From: Muribaculaceae bacterium Isolate-013 (NCI)
Lineage (GTDB): Bacteria > Bacteroidota > Bacteroidia > Bacteroidales > Muribaculaceae
Length of the DNA: 64,000 nt
NCBI GenBank assembly: GCA_004102785.1
Contig: SCEJ01000001.1
Span: forward strand, 100,516 to 164,515
Reading direction: 5' to 3'
Part shown: in pieces, positions 42,819-51,777 of the stretch
How the letters are laid out: each line of letters opens with the position of its first letter
Numbering within the stretch: position 1 is the first letter of the stretch
The notes under the pieces: model-generated
The model's database searches: none
Seen by the model: only the letters and a program-made list of their open reading frames with translations
What the model was told of the DNA's origin: nothing
Translations under genes and position numbers: made by a program

Positions 42819-44744
42819 TTATTTTGCTTTCTTAAGCACTTTCTCGTTGACCTTGGCCGGGTATTTGCGTGCAAGCTCTTCCTTCCACTGCTCCTCGAGG
42901 AGGTTCTGATAGTCGGTGGTCACCACGCCGCGCTCGTCGGCGGCCTCTTCGGGGGCTGCAATCACGCGGTTGAGGTAGGGGAAGTAGAAAGCCCATTTGC
43001 CTTTCGGCTCGGGTTTGGGGCCGTTGAAGCCGAGATAGTCGGTGATGGGATTCTCGCCCTGGGCGGCGATAACTTTCTCCACCTTCACATCTTTGCCGAA
43101 CTGTTTGCGGAGAGTTGTCACCAGCGAATCGGCTCCGATTTTGTTTTCGTTGAGGAAATTCTGCGCGAGGTTCATCACGGAGTCGGAAGTGGCGAACACC
43201 ACGTAGCTCTTGAACTTGGGAGCGTTCCAGGTGTAGCGGTCACGGTTTTCGTTGAAGTATTTCTCCAGTCCCTCCTTATCGTTCTTGGCACGCGACCACA
43301 CGTTCTGGTCGGAAATCTCGAAGAGGAGCATACCGTCGCGGTACTCGTTGAGGAGGTTGCGGTAATCGGCATTGTTGCGGGCGAGGTCATCGCGCTCAAG
43401 CTCCACAACGGCGTTGTCGAGGTTGCGGTTTACAATGCGGTCGAAATCGGCCACTGCGGCCTCGGCGCTGCCCTGCTGGTTGGGGAGCATTTCGGAAGCG
43501 ACTTCCGACAGGAGCACAACATCATTCTTTCCGGCGCGGGCCAGTGCGAGGTCAGATGTGATGAACTCGGCGCGGAGGGTGGAGTCGACCGAACCGTTGG
43601 CCATTATGCGTCCGCGCACCTGGTCCATATTCTTGTCAAGAATCTGAGCCTTGAACTTCTTGCGGAGCTGGGCTACTTTGCGCTCCTGGGCGAGATTGCC
43701 GCGCTCGTCGCGCGAGATGATGTTCTTTATCTGCGGACGCATGGCTTCGAGCGAGTCGATGCCCTTATGCTCCAGGCGGCGTATGATATGATATCCGTAG
43801 GCGGTGGGGAAAGGCTCTGAAATCTCGCCGTCGTTGAGCGAGAAAGCCACCTGCTCGAATTCCGGCACCATCTGCCCTGTGCCGAACCAGCGGAGGCGTC
43901 CGCCCATCTTGGCGGAGCCTGGATCCTCTGACTCCACAGTGGCGATCTGTGCGAAATCGGCGCCGTTCTTCACGAGATTATAGATGGAGTCGATCTGCTC
44001 CTTTTTCCTGGCGGCCTCCTCAGCGGGGAGCCCCTGGGTGAGTTTGAGTATATGCTCCACAAGCACCATGCCCTGCGCCGGGCGTGTGCCGTGAACTTTC
44101 ACTATATGGTATCCCACCGGGGTAGAGATTACCGGCGATATGTTGCCGGGAGCGGTGGTGTAGGCGGCATCCTCGAATGTGTAGGGAAGGCGGCAGGCAA
44201 TGATATAGCCCATGTGGCCGCCGTTGCGCACCACTGCGCGGTCGATGGAGTATTTGCGCGCCATGGCCTCGAAGTCGGCGCCGGCGAGGATAGAGTCGCG
44301 CACGGAGTTGAGGAGCTCGCGCTGGTCGGCATGAGTGTCGGGGGCTGTGTGGGCCACCATGATGTGGCTCACGTCGACCTCGGTGCCCATGCGGGCGTAC
44401 TCGGCGTTTATGATGGAGTCTTCCACCTCCTGCACAGTGAGATAGGGGGCGGCAAGGTCACGGCGGTAGCCGTCGAACTCGCGCTGGAAGGCCTGGCTCT
44501 TGTCTATGCCGGCTTCCTCGGCCGCTGCTACCTTCTGCTTGTAGGTGATAAACATCTGCAGGTACTCGTCGATTGTCTGCGGAGCTAGCTGCTGCGAGTT
44601 GTTTTTGTGATAAAGATATTCAAACTCACTGAGCGTCACCGGCTTGTCGGCTATTGTAAGGAGCACGGGGTCCTTAGGCGCACCGGCATACAGCATACCG
44701 GCGGCGGCAGCTACGACAGTCAGTGAAAGAAGACTTTTTTTCAT
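42819..44744 (-). CDS. Peptidylprolyl isomerase with two parvulin domains (SurA/PpiC-like)
   Basis: A 641-residue periplasmic chaperone. The signal peptide is MKKSLLSLTVVAAAAGMLYA. Two rotamase domains follow: the first about 120-220 (VDVSHIMVAHTAP, then NGGHMGYI and GYHIVKVHG), the second about 225-330 (VLVEHILKL, KMGGRLRWFGTGQMVPEFEQ, AYGYHIIRRLEHKG). The N-terminal helical part (about 25-110, KPVTLSEFEYLYHKNN) and the long C-terminus form the chaperone core. The likely clients are outer-membrane and surface proteins such as those encoded around it. No lipobox. Confidence 0.88.
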   Translation of the reverse strand: MKKSLLSLTVVAAAAGMLYAGAPKDPVLLTIADKPVTLSEFEYLYHKNNSQQLAPQTIDEYLQMFITYKQKVAAAEEAGIDKSQAFQREFDGYRRDLAAPYLTVQEVEDSIINAEYARMGTEVDVSHIMVAHTAPDTHADQRELLNSVRDSILAGADFEAMARKYSIDRAVVRNGGHMGYIIACRLPYTFEDAAYTTAPGNISPVISTPVGYHIVKVHGTRPAQGMVLVEHILKLTQGLPAEEAARKKEQIDSIYNLVKNGADFAQIATVESEDPGSAKMGGRLRWFGTGQMVPEFEQVAFSLNDGEISEPFPTAYGYHIIRRLEHKGIDSLEAMRPQIKNIISRDERGNLAQERKVAQLRKKFKAQILDKNMDQVRGRIMANGSVDSTLRAEFITSDLALARAGKNDVVLLSEVASEMLPNQQGSAEAAVADFDRIVNRNLDNAVVELERDDLARNNADYRNLLNEYRDGMLLFEISDQNVWSRAKNDKEGLEKYFNENRDRYTWNAPKFKSYVVFATSDSVMNLAQNFLNENKIGADSLVTTLRKQFGKDVKVEKVIAAQGENPITDYLGFNGPKPEPKGKWAFYFPYLNRVIAAPEEAADERGVVTTDYQNLLEEQWKEELARKYPAKVNEKVLKKAK

Positions 44745-44950
44745 ATCTGGTTTATACTATTTATTTTCTATGTAACGAGTGCACAGAAACACTATCGAAA
44801 TAACGAGTATAACCCTTTATTATTGCGTGGTGCCAATAAAAAAATAAGTGTTACAGCCGTCATCCGAATGCGCTCAAAACAATAGCAGGGCGCCTGGTGT
44901 TATAACTATTAAATAAAAAAATCCGTTCATCAGCACATCATCCACACATT

Positions 44951-46252
44951 ATGAAAAGGTTAGCCATCTCCACATTATTCATGGCCATCATCTGTCTGGC
45001 AGCAGGAGCGTCAGCCGTCGACGAGCATCTCGACTCCCTCTCGCATTCCAGGCAATTCATCACCACCGGCGGACAGACCCTCTCCCGGGCGGAGGCCGAC
45101 TCGCTCACAAGGGTCATATATGGCTTCTACTACAACCAGTTCCGCCATTCGCAGGACCCCGACGCACCTTACTTTATGTTTATCTCAAAGGAAGCCAATG
45201 TGATGATGGGCATAGGCGGGGTGGTGCGTATGCGCGGATGGTACGACTGGGGCGGGGCAATCCCGGCCAACGGCTTCGCTCCGGCCCTGATTCCGATTCC
45301 GGCCGACCCGGCCCGGTCGCGGCACCTGGGCACATCGCCGTCGGGCACATCGCTGTATTTCCGTCTGATCGGCACCAACAAAGTGCTCGGCGAATACCAG
45401 CTATACATCGAGGCGAACTTCAACGGCTACAGTTCGCGCGACTTCAAACTTAAGAAAGCCTACGCCCAGCTACACGATTTCACTGTGGGCTACGCGCCAT
45501 CGACCTTCAGCGACCCTGCCGCCATACCGCCCACAGTCGACGCGCAAGGCCCGTCAAACAAAATCTCGCCTACGGCGGTGCTCGTGCGCTGGATGCCGCA
45601 GTTCGGGAAATGGAGCCTCGCCATATCGGCCGAAACGCCCGACGGAGTAATCTCCGTCGACGACACCTTTACCGCAAAATCGAGCCAATGGCTCCCCGAC
45701 GGCGCCGCATTCGTGCAATACGGCTGGGCATCAGGGCAGCACATCCGCCTGGCCGGCACAGTGCGCGGCCTGAGCTACCGCGACCTTGTGGCCCAACGCA
45801 ACCGCACCGTGGCCGGCTGGGGACTTCAGCTTAGCTCTGTGGCCCATCCGTGGCACCCGGTCACCACCTATCTCTCAGCCTGCTACGGGCACGGCATCGG
45901 CTCGATAACAAACGACCTTATGGTTGTGACATCCGACCTCGAGGCCGACAACAACACCCCGGGACGCCTGTACGCCACAGCCGGCTGGGGATATTGCGCC
46001 GGTGTGCAGTATAATTTCACCCCCGACCTCTTCTGCTCGGCCCAGTTCTCTCAGACCACACTTCAGAAGAAGAGCGGCCATCAATTGCCCGACGATTACA
46101 AATATGGCTGGTGTGCGTCGGCAAACATATTCTGGAACCCGACACCCCGGCTGCAGTTAGGGGCTGAGATTGACTTCGCAAAAAGAGAGAACCAGTCGGG
46201 CGCGCACCGCTATGCGCGCCGGGCCGGAGCCCTGGTGCAATTCTCATTCTGA
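44951..46252 (+). CDS. DcaP-like outer-membrane porin
   Basis: A 433-residue outer-membrane protein with a signal peptide (MKRLAISTLFMAIICLAAGA). The region from residue 73 on (YFMFISKEANVMMGIGGVVR and following) consists of alternating strands of a beta-barrel and ends in QFSF, the aromatic C-terminal residue typical of barrel proteins. Motifs such as IGGVVRMRGWYDWGG and FNGYSSRDFKLKKAYAQLHD resemble DcaP-like trimeric porins. The substrate is not predictable. Its stop lies 9 bp from the stop of a convergent protease gene. Confidence 0.75.
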   Translation: MKRLAISTLFMAIICLAAGASAVDEHLDSLSHSRQFITTGGQTLSRAEADSLTRVIYGFYYNQFRHSQDPDAPYFMFISKEANVMMGIGGVVRMRGWYDWGGAIPANGFAPALIPIPADPARSRHLGTSPSGTSLYFRLIGTNKVLGEYQLYIEANFNGYSSRDFKLKKAYAQLHDFTVGYAPSTFSDPAAIPPTVDAQGPSNKISPTAVLVRWMPQFGKWSLAISAETPDGVISVDDTFTAKSSQWLPDGAAFVQYGWASGQHIRLAGTVRGLSYRDLVAQRNRTVAGWGLQLSSVAHPWHPVTTYLSACYGHGIGSITNDLMVVTSDLEADNNTPGRLYATAGWGYCAGVQYNFTPDLFCSAQFSQTTLQKKSGHQLPDDYKYGWCASANIFWNPTPRLQLGAEIDFAKRENQSGAHRYARRAGALVQFSF

Positions 46253-46261
46253 TACGAAAGG

Positions 46262-48382
46262 CTACCTCACCGCAATCCGGCCGACAGCCGTGGCCGTAGC
46301 CGTGGCTGCTTTCACAACATACACTCCGGGGGCACACCCCAAGAGGTCGACCATCCATTCCGAAGCCTCCGGATGCACCGCCGACACACATCTGCCGGCC
46401 ATATCGTAGACCGCCACCCACTCAAGCTCCATGCCATAGGCCCGGACCTCGACACATGCCGCACCGGCGGCTACGATGTCCGGCGTGCAATTTCCGCCCG
46501 CCGGCGCGGCCACCGACCCCATGGCCAAAGCCTCCTTGAGACCGGCGTAGGCGTCAAGCACTCCCCCGCCCCACCGGGCATTGCCGTCGGGAGGGGGCGA
46601 CGCCGTGCGCGATGCGATTTCCAGAATATCCGAAGGCTCAAGATGCGGATTGGCTTCAAGCCACAGGGCGAACACTCCGGCGGCAAACGGCGATGACATC
46701 GAAGTGCCCGACGACTCCATCCAGTAATACTCCCGGCCACCCTCCGTGGCGGAGACAAGCCCGGAAACATCCTCGCCACAATCCCTCACCCACGGCCCGG
46801 AGACAGACGAAACAACGCCGCCACCAGGCGCACAAATCGACGGAAGCACCCTGCCGTCGCCCAGCGTGCCGAAACTGCTGAAATCTGAAACCGTGAGCGG
46901 CAACATGGTCCCGCCGGCATCAGAGCGCGATGTGAGCGAGCCCACAGCCGCCACTCCCGGGCCGCAGGCAAGGTCGTTGATTGAGCGGCGGTTCGAGCAT
47001 TCGGCACTCAGCTCATTGCCGAGGAGCATGAAATTGATTCCCGACGAAGCATATACCTCCCCATGCGAGCCTGGCTCACCCTCCACCTCTACTCCGATCC
47101 AATGGTTTGTAAAATCGCCGTGATTGGTCACATCGAAAGCCATTGTGGCGTTGTACCGTCCGTTGTCAGGATTTACCTCGCACGACACCATGACGTAGCC
47201 CGCGCCAAACAGCCGGGAGAAATCCGCGTCAACGTCGCCGTAGCCATAACCGGGAGTGGTGAGCTGCATGGAGGTCACCCCGGCAGCGAAATCCACAGTA
47301 GGGAACGATGCCACAACCTCGCGTGTATCCGAATCATACACCAGCACACGCAGCGACAGCGGGCGCGCGTCGGCGCTCCACAGGTCGACCACACCACTCA
47401 CCCTGTGTGGGGAATACGTAGGATATTCACGGCAGAACGCCTGTACCCGCGGTTTTTCCGGAGTATGTTCATAGGGGAAGAAGCCGCCCCACTTGCTGCC
47501 GTCGTTGCCGGCCGACACGCATACCACCGCATCTTCCGCCAGACGCCGGAGATACTGATTGAACAGCGAAGTGCCGTCGTGCGGGCCGAGCGACGACGAT
47601 ATCGACATATTCACAACCGGCACCGGGGCATCAACACCGACGGCATAGTCAATAACCTCCTCCATCCCCGCCAGCAGATGCGCCTCGTGAAGCCCGGAAG
47701 TAGTGGCGACTATATCGGCAGCATGAGCCACACCTTGGAAGCCGTTGCCCATATAGCCGCCGGCCATGATGCCGGCCACATGCGTGGCGTGCCAGTTGGC
47801 GGAATCATCAGTATCCCATGCCGCTATCTCTCCGGCCGACAGCAGCCGCACCGGTTCCCGGCTCTCGACAGAATAATCAACCAGACGGCGCACACGCGAA
47901 CTGCCGCCGCTACCGGCAAAAGCCACATGACCGGGGTCGAAGCCAAGGTCCGTGAACCCCGCTACAACCCCTTTTCCGGAGAACGAGCCGCCATCGGGAT
48001 GCAAGGCATCAACCTCCGGCAGCCGGCAGAAGCCGCGTGCAAGGTCCATGGCGGGGGTAGCACATATGCCCGACTCCATCCGGAGCACGCCCGGCGCCGA
48101 CAGCACATCCGAGAGGCGCTCCTGCGGCACGGAAACGAGCACAAGGTCGCCGCGGCGTGCATATTCATAAACGAACCCTGGCACCGGAGCCGAAGCGTCG
48201 TCCAGCCGCATCACAGCAGGGATGAACATCCGGCCGGACTCGCCGTCCGACCGTGGCGCGGCCATGCGGGCCGGCTGCGGCGCATCAAACACAATGCGCG
48301 TCAACGGCGAAGCCGTACCCTCCCCCGTTGCGGGGAAAGATACGGCTGCGGCTAATGCAAAGAGAGAAAAATGTTTTTTCAA
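46262..48382 (-). CDS. Subtilisin-like (S8) serine protease with T9SS tail
   Basis: A 706-residue exported protease. The signal peptide is followed by a propeptide-like region to about residue 130. The catalytic domain has Asp145 in GFTDLGFDPGH, His198 in WHATHVAGI (Ala instead of the usual Gly after His) and Ser in ESSGTSMSSPFAAG. The terminal 80 residues, with VYDMAGRCVSAVHPE and APGVYVVKAATATATAVGRI, form a T9SS sorting tail. It lies 6 bp after a second S8 protease gene and is probably in an operon with it. Surface proteolysis is the expected role. Confidence 0.88.
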   Translation of the reverse strand: MKKHFSLFALAAAVSFPATGEGTASPLTRIVFDAPQPARMAAPRSDGESGRMFIPAVMRLDDASAPVPGFVYEYARRGDLVLVSVPQERLSDVLSAPGVLRMESGICATPAMDLARGFCRLPEVDALHPDGGSFSGKGVVAGFTDLGFDPGHVAFAGSGGSSRVRRLVDYSVESREPVRLLSAGEIAAWDTDDSANWHATHVAGIMAGGYMGNGFQGVAHAADIVATTSGLHEAHLLAGMEEVIDYAVGVDAPVPVVNMSISSSLGPHDGTSLFNQYLRRLAEDAVVCVSAGNDGSKWGGFFPYEHTPEKPRVQAFCREYPTYSPHRVSGVVDLWSADARPLSLRVLVYDSDTREVVASFPTVDFAAGVTSMQLTTPGYGYGDVDADFSRLFGAGYVMVSCEVNPDNGRYNATMAFDVTNHGDFTNHWIGVEVEGEPGSHGEVYASSGINFMLLGNELSAECSNRRSINDLACGPGVAAVGSLTSRSDAGGTMLPLTVSDFSSFGTLGDGRVLPSICAPGGGVVSSVSGPWVRDCGEDVSGLVSATEGGREYYWMESSGTSMSSPFAAGVFALWLEANPHLEPSDILEIASRTASPPPDGNARWGGGVLDAYAGLKEALAMGSVAAPAGGNCTPDIVAAGAACVEVRAYGMELEWVAVYDMAGRCVSAVHPEASEWMVDLLGCAPGVYVVKAATATATAVGRIAVR

Positions 48383-48388
48383 ATCAGT

Positions 48389-50653
48389 TTACTTTACAAC
48401 AATCTTGTGCGAAAGCGAGGAGGTGGCTGTGGCGGCGCGGAGCACATATACACCCGAGGGGAGACCGTCGGTTGTCACCTCTACCTCCGAACCGGCCGAA
48501 GTGAATTCGGCAGCCTGCGCTCCCTGCATGTTGTAGAGAGCTACGGTGATGCCGCTTTCAGCCGGGGAGGCCACTTCATACACGCCGTTGCCGGCGGGGT
48601 TGATCATTATCGCCGACTCGGCAGCGCTGACACCCTTTACGGCAGATTCGCCGAGGATATATTTCAGCCCCTTGTAGGCATCGACCAGACCGTTGGCACC
48701 CCATTTGTCGGAAGCGTCCTCAGGTTTGTATGATGTCTCCCTTATCACGTTGCGGATATCCTCGGTGGTAAGCTCGGGATTTGCCTGGAGCCAGAGGGCG
48801 GCCACACCGGCCATATGGGGCGACGCCATCGAAGTGCCGGCCATGATGGTCCAGTAATACGGCTTGCCTGTGGCGGGATCCTCGTAGGTATCCTTCACCG
48901 GGGTGCCGTAATAGCTGAGGTTGTTGAAGTTTGAACGCGCGTAATAGGTGTTCATCGTAGAGATAATCACATATCCGGGAGCCAGCACATCAGGCTTGAG
49001 TGTGCCGTCAAGCTTATGCCCCCATGAAGAGAATGACACAGGACCATGGATTTCAGGCTCGGGAGCATAAATCGGTGAACCGCTGACAGTATCCTCGCCA
49101 CCCTGACGGGAGGAGTATGCGCCCACAACGATGAAGTTGTCGCCGCAGGCCATCGAGTTGAGAGTGCCGTCGCCTGTGCTGTCGTCAAAACCGGGCATAT
49201 CCTTCGAGCCGAAGCCAATGTAAAAGTCATAAGACCGTTGGAATTGGTTGTATTCCGTGCCGGCATATGCATGCACTTTCTGTCCGGGAGCGCCCACCAC
49301 ACGTATTGCCACAGCATAACGGCGGTTGTTGGCACGGGTGCTGGCTTTCAGGTCAAAGGCCATCTCCACACGATAGCAGCCGTTGACCGGCGAAACACCA
49401 CGCTGGCCTCCCATATAGGACTGGCTGTAAACCGAGGTGAACTCGGTGACATTGCGGTCGATTTCCGATGATGCCACGCCGCTGGGAGAGCTCCATCCCG
49501 ATGCAATAAACTTTTTCCGCCCCTCCACGAGGTTGAGCGAATATATGGGGGCGTCGGGACGCTCGAGATCGTAAATATCGATGAAGGCATCAAGCGGATC
49601 GGCTGTATCGGCCCATACCGAAACTGCGCCCATGCCCTGCGACAATGAGCCAGGACCTCCGTAAGAGTCGTTGTTGACCGTCGGCTCGACGAAGGTGTTA
49701 AGGGTGTTGTCTGTTTCGGTAAATTCCTTGTACACACCGGACTTGTAGTCGCCTTCGTTGCCTGAGGACATAAACACATGCACCCCATCTTCGCCGGCGA
49801 TAGAGTTCAGCGAACGTGTGAAAGTGTCAGTGCCGTCATGAGGTCCGTCGTCGTTTGAGCCCCATGAGAAGTTGACAACGCACGGCTTGCCCTGCTCCTT
49901 GGCATAATTGGCGATGCGGCGAAGAGCTCCGGTGAAGTTGGCGTCATATCCCACCCCATCGGCGGCCACGATTTCAGCACCGGTGGCAACTCCGGAATAG
50001 TCGTTTCCGCTGGCCAGCGGCACATAACTTGAAGCAAGAGAGCCGAGTGTATGGCATCCGTGTGTTTCGGTATAGTTGCCGGCATACTTGCTTATATCAT
50101 CTCCTATATATATATCGCATTCATCACTGCTTCCGGTGAAGTTGAAGAAGCGCGACACACGGAGATTGCCGTCGGCATCTTTGAAGGCGATGTGGTTGGG
50201 ATCAATTCCGGAGTCGAAGATACCGGCAATCACACCGGTGCCGTCGTAAGGTTGCAGAAGTCCCTCGCCGGAACGCACCTTGTCAACACCGGTGGCCTCG
50301 CGCCCGAGGTTGTTGAGCAGCTTGCGTCTGGAACCGAGCTGGGCATCCTCCACACCTGTGACATTCAGAGTGTTCGCCACAGCATCCAGGGGCACTTCGC
50401 AGATTACGATATTCCCCTCCTGCTGGAGCACATTCACTCCGGCTGCTTTAAGGCCGGCGACTGCCTCGTCGCCGGCGACACGATAGAACACACTGACCGA
50501 AGCCTTTGCTGGAGCACCGACAGCAGAAAGCGATTTGGCACCCTGCGACTGCATATCGGCCAGACGCATCTGGTCGGAAAGGCTCAACTGAGTCTGAGCG
50601 GAAGCGCAAAAGCCTAAACCTGCGGCTGTTGCGAATATCCAAAATTTCTTCAT
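48389..50653 (-). CDS. Subtilisin-like (S8) serine protease with T9SS tail (upstream paralog)
   Basis: A 754-residue exported protease with signal peptide MKKFWIFATAAGLGFCASAQ. A propeptide-like N-terminal domain covers about 20-130. The triad is Asp in GIFDSGIDPNH (about 147), His in HGCHTLGSLA and Ser in MAGTSMASPHMAG. The C-terminus has the T9SS pattern ITVALYNMQGAQAAEFTSAG and LPSGVYVLRAATATSSLSHK. It is the first gene of a pair with the 706-residue protease; the two are clearly paralogous but much diverged. It has its own promoter at 50774-50746. Confidence 0.9.
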   Translation of the reverse strand: MKKFWIFATAAGLGFCASAQTQLSLSDQMRLADMQSQGAKSLSAVGAPAKASVSVFYRVAGDEAVAGLKAAGVNVLQQEGNIVICEVPLDAVANTLNVTGVEDAQLGSRRKLLNNLGREATGVDKVRSGEGLLQPYDGTGVIAGIFDSGIDPNHIAFKDADGNLRVSRFFNFTGSSDECDIYIGDDISKYAGNYTETHGCHTLGSLASSYVPLASGNDYSGVATGAEIVAADGVGYDANFTGALRRIANYAKEQGKPCVVNFSWGSNDDGPHDGTDTFTRSLNSIAGEDGVHVFMSSGNEGDYKSGVYKEFTETDNTLNTFVEPTVNNDSYGGPGSLSQGMGAVSVWADTADPLDAFIDIYDLERPDAPIYSLNLVEGRKKFIASGWSSPSGVASSEIDRNVTEFTSVYSQSYMGGQRGVSPVNGCYRVEMAFDLKASTRANNRRYAVAIRVVGAPGQKVHAYAGTEYNQFQRSYDFYIGFGSKDMPGFDDSTGDGTLNSMACGDNFIVVGAYSSRQGGEDTVSGSPIYAPEPEIHGPVSFSSWGHKLDGTLKPDVLAPGYVIISTMNTYYARSNFNNLSYYGTPVKDTYEDPATGKPYYWTIMAGTSMASPHMAGVAALWLQANPELTTEDIRNVIRETSYKPEDASDKWGANGLVDAYKGLKYILGESAVKGVSAAESAIMINPAGNGVYEVASPAESGITVALYNMQGAQAAEFTSAGSEVEVTTDGLPSGVYVLRAATATSSLSHKIVVK

Positions 50654-50987
50654 CCGTATAAATTATATATCCGCAGCCCTGCAAAAGCCATGCCCCGAGG
50701 CTGCATAAGGGACTGTAAGCAATTCGTTATTAGATTGGCTGTTGGCAAAGATACGCAAAATTTTGTAAAAACAATGCATAACTCACATTTTTTCAAACAT
50801 TATGCATCAATATGTTCTCAAGGCATCTATGGACCACTTGTTCCACTGAATAGCGAAGAGTCGCTCCATGCAGCGGCTGCAAGACAGTCAAATCTCTGTG
50901 ATTTATCTGTTTTACAGCCGCAGCACGGGGCGACTCCACAGCCTGGTGCAATTCCGTTGTATATTATGCAGGGAATCCGGCGCCGGC
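50654..50987. promoter_or_regulatory. Intergenic region with promoter of the protease pair
   Basis: On the minus strand TTG (50774-50772), 18 bp and TATCTTTG (50753-50746) would start the protease transcript near 50740, with a leader of about 85 bases. Towards the DUF3332 gene, GCGGCTG (50873-50879) and CAGCCGC (50915-50921) form a 7-bp inverted repeat that might end that gene's transcript. No convincing coding sequence is seen in the 334 bp; the open plus-strand frame has no signal of its own. Confidence 0.55.
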
Positions 50988-51530
50988 TCAACGGGCCGCG
51001 AACATGGCGGGAGCGGCAGCCTCGCGATATGCCATAAGGCCGGCATCGGAGAGCTCGTAAGCCTGATATGAACCGTCAGGCATAATCATGTTCACATGGG
51101 TGTCGTCGATGAAGCTCATGAACTTCACGGTCTGGTCATCGGTCACCACGCTCCAGGAGCGGTCGGCCTCGTCGAAGTCAAGGCGCACCACGCTCTTGTC
51201 GTTGAGCGAGGTGATGGTGTATCCGCGGCCATCGCAATCCACGAGATATTTGCCGTCCTTGCCGTCGATGATGCTCTTGCCCTGGGCTATGGGGTTGGAG
51301 CCGCTCCAGAATTCGATGGAGTTGAGCACCAGCACATCGGCCAAAGCGGTTACTTCATAGACGGGTATCACCCAGAATGCGAAGAATACCAGTTCGTTGA
51401 CAAATTTGTTGCTCACCTGGTTGTTCCATGCCAGGAGTTTGTTGGTGAGCGCGAAAGAACCGATACATGAGGTCAGCATCGAACCTGCGAGGATAGCGGC
51501 GACAGCCACGGGGATGTAACGCTTTTTCAT
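50988..51530 (-). CDS. DUF3332 family lipoprotein
   Basis: A 180-residue lipoprotein: MKKRYIPVAVAAILAGSMLTSC has a lipobox LTSC followed by IGSFALTNKLLAWNN, the hallmark N-terminus of DUF3332. A hydrophobic stretch (VFFAFWVIPVYEVTALADVL) follows at about 50-70, then a soluble beta-rich domain with DGKDGKYLVDCDGRGYTITS. The function of the family is unknown. The promoter is of the special type with the CAGTTACTTA element (51569-51550). Confidence 0.85.
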   Translation of the reverse strand: MKKRYIPVAVAAILAGSMLTSCIGSFALTNKLLAWNNQVSNKFVNELVFFAFWVIPVYEVTALADVLVLNSIEFWSGSNPIAQGKSIIDGKDGKYLVDCDGRGYTITSLNDKSVVRLDFDEADRSWSVVTDDQTVKFMSFIDDTHVNMIMPDGSYQAYELSDAGLMAYREAAAPAMFAAR

Positions 51531-51549
51531 AATGTGTAAATAATGTTTC

Positions 51550-51642
51550 TAAGTAACTGGTCGAAATTATTTTAATGTTTATGCGGATAAACATTGAAAT
51601 AAGATGACCGGTTAATATAAAATAATTTTGAACAGTTACTTA
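51550..51642. repeat. 93-bp inverted repeat with two outward-facing promoters
   Basis: The 25 bases at 51550-51574 and those at 51618-51642 are reverse complements with two mismatches. Each arm holds a -7 box (TAATTTCG on minus at 51569-51562, TAATTTTG on plus at 51623-51630) followed directly by A(C/A)CAGTTACTTA. The centre has another palindrome, ATGTTTAT (51575-51582) with ATAAACAT (51587-51594). The left arm serves as promoter for the DUF3332 gene; the right arm faces no gene. Confidence 0.6.
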
Positions 51643-51710
51643 ACCTTAAAAAGGTTTTAATGATGAAAATTGTTCGCGGATGACAGCGATTTTTTTCAGA
51701 CTATATTTTC

Positions 51711-51730
51711 GGATGCTCCTCGGAGCGTCC
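51711..51730. repeat. Short REP-like hairpin
   Basis: GGATGCTCC (51711-51719) and GGAGCGTCC (51722-51730) pair with one G-T. The following CCTAC resembles the 36.8-kb element. It lies after the orphan plus-strand promoter and could define the end of its transcript, although no T-run follows. Confidence 0.4.
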
Positions 51731-51777
51731 CTACGCTATGTCAAGGCCGATTCAGTGATTTGAAACGCCCTGCTCTG

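Noticed and set aside
42651..43820. Open frame of 389 codons on + opposite the prolyl isomerase gene
   Set aside because: Shadow of the parvulin gene; sequence is repetitive Val/Gly/Leu-rich with no support.
47063..48355. Open frame of 430 codons on + opposite the S8 protease gene
   Set aside because: Shadow; the minus strand carries the catalytic triad and T9SS tail.
50690..51037. Open frame of 115 codons on + between the protease and DUF3332 genes
   Set aside because: No promoter, no recognisable domain, and it overlaps the minus-strand promoter and the end of the DUF3332 gene.
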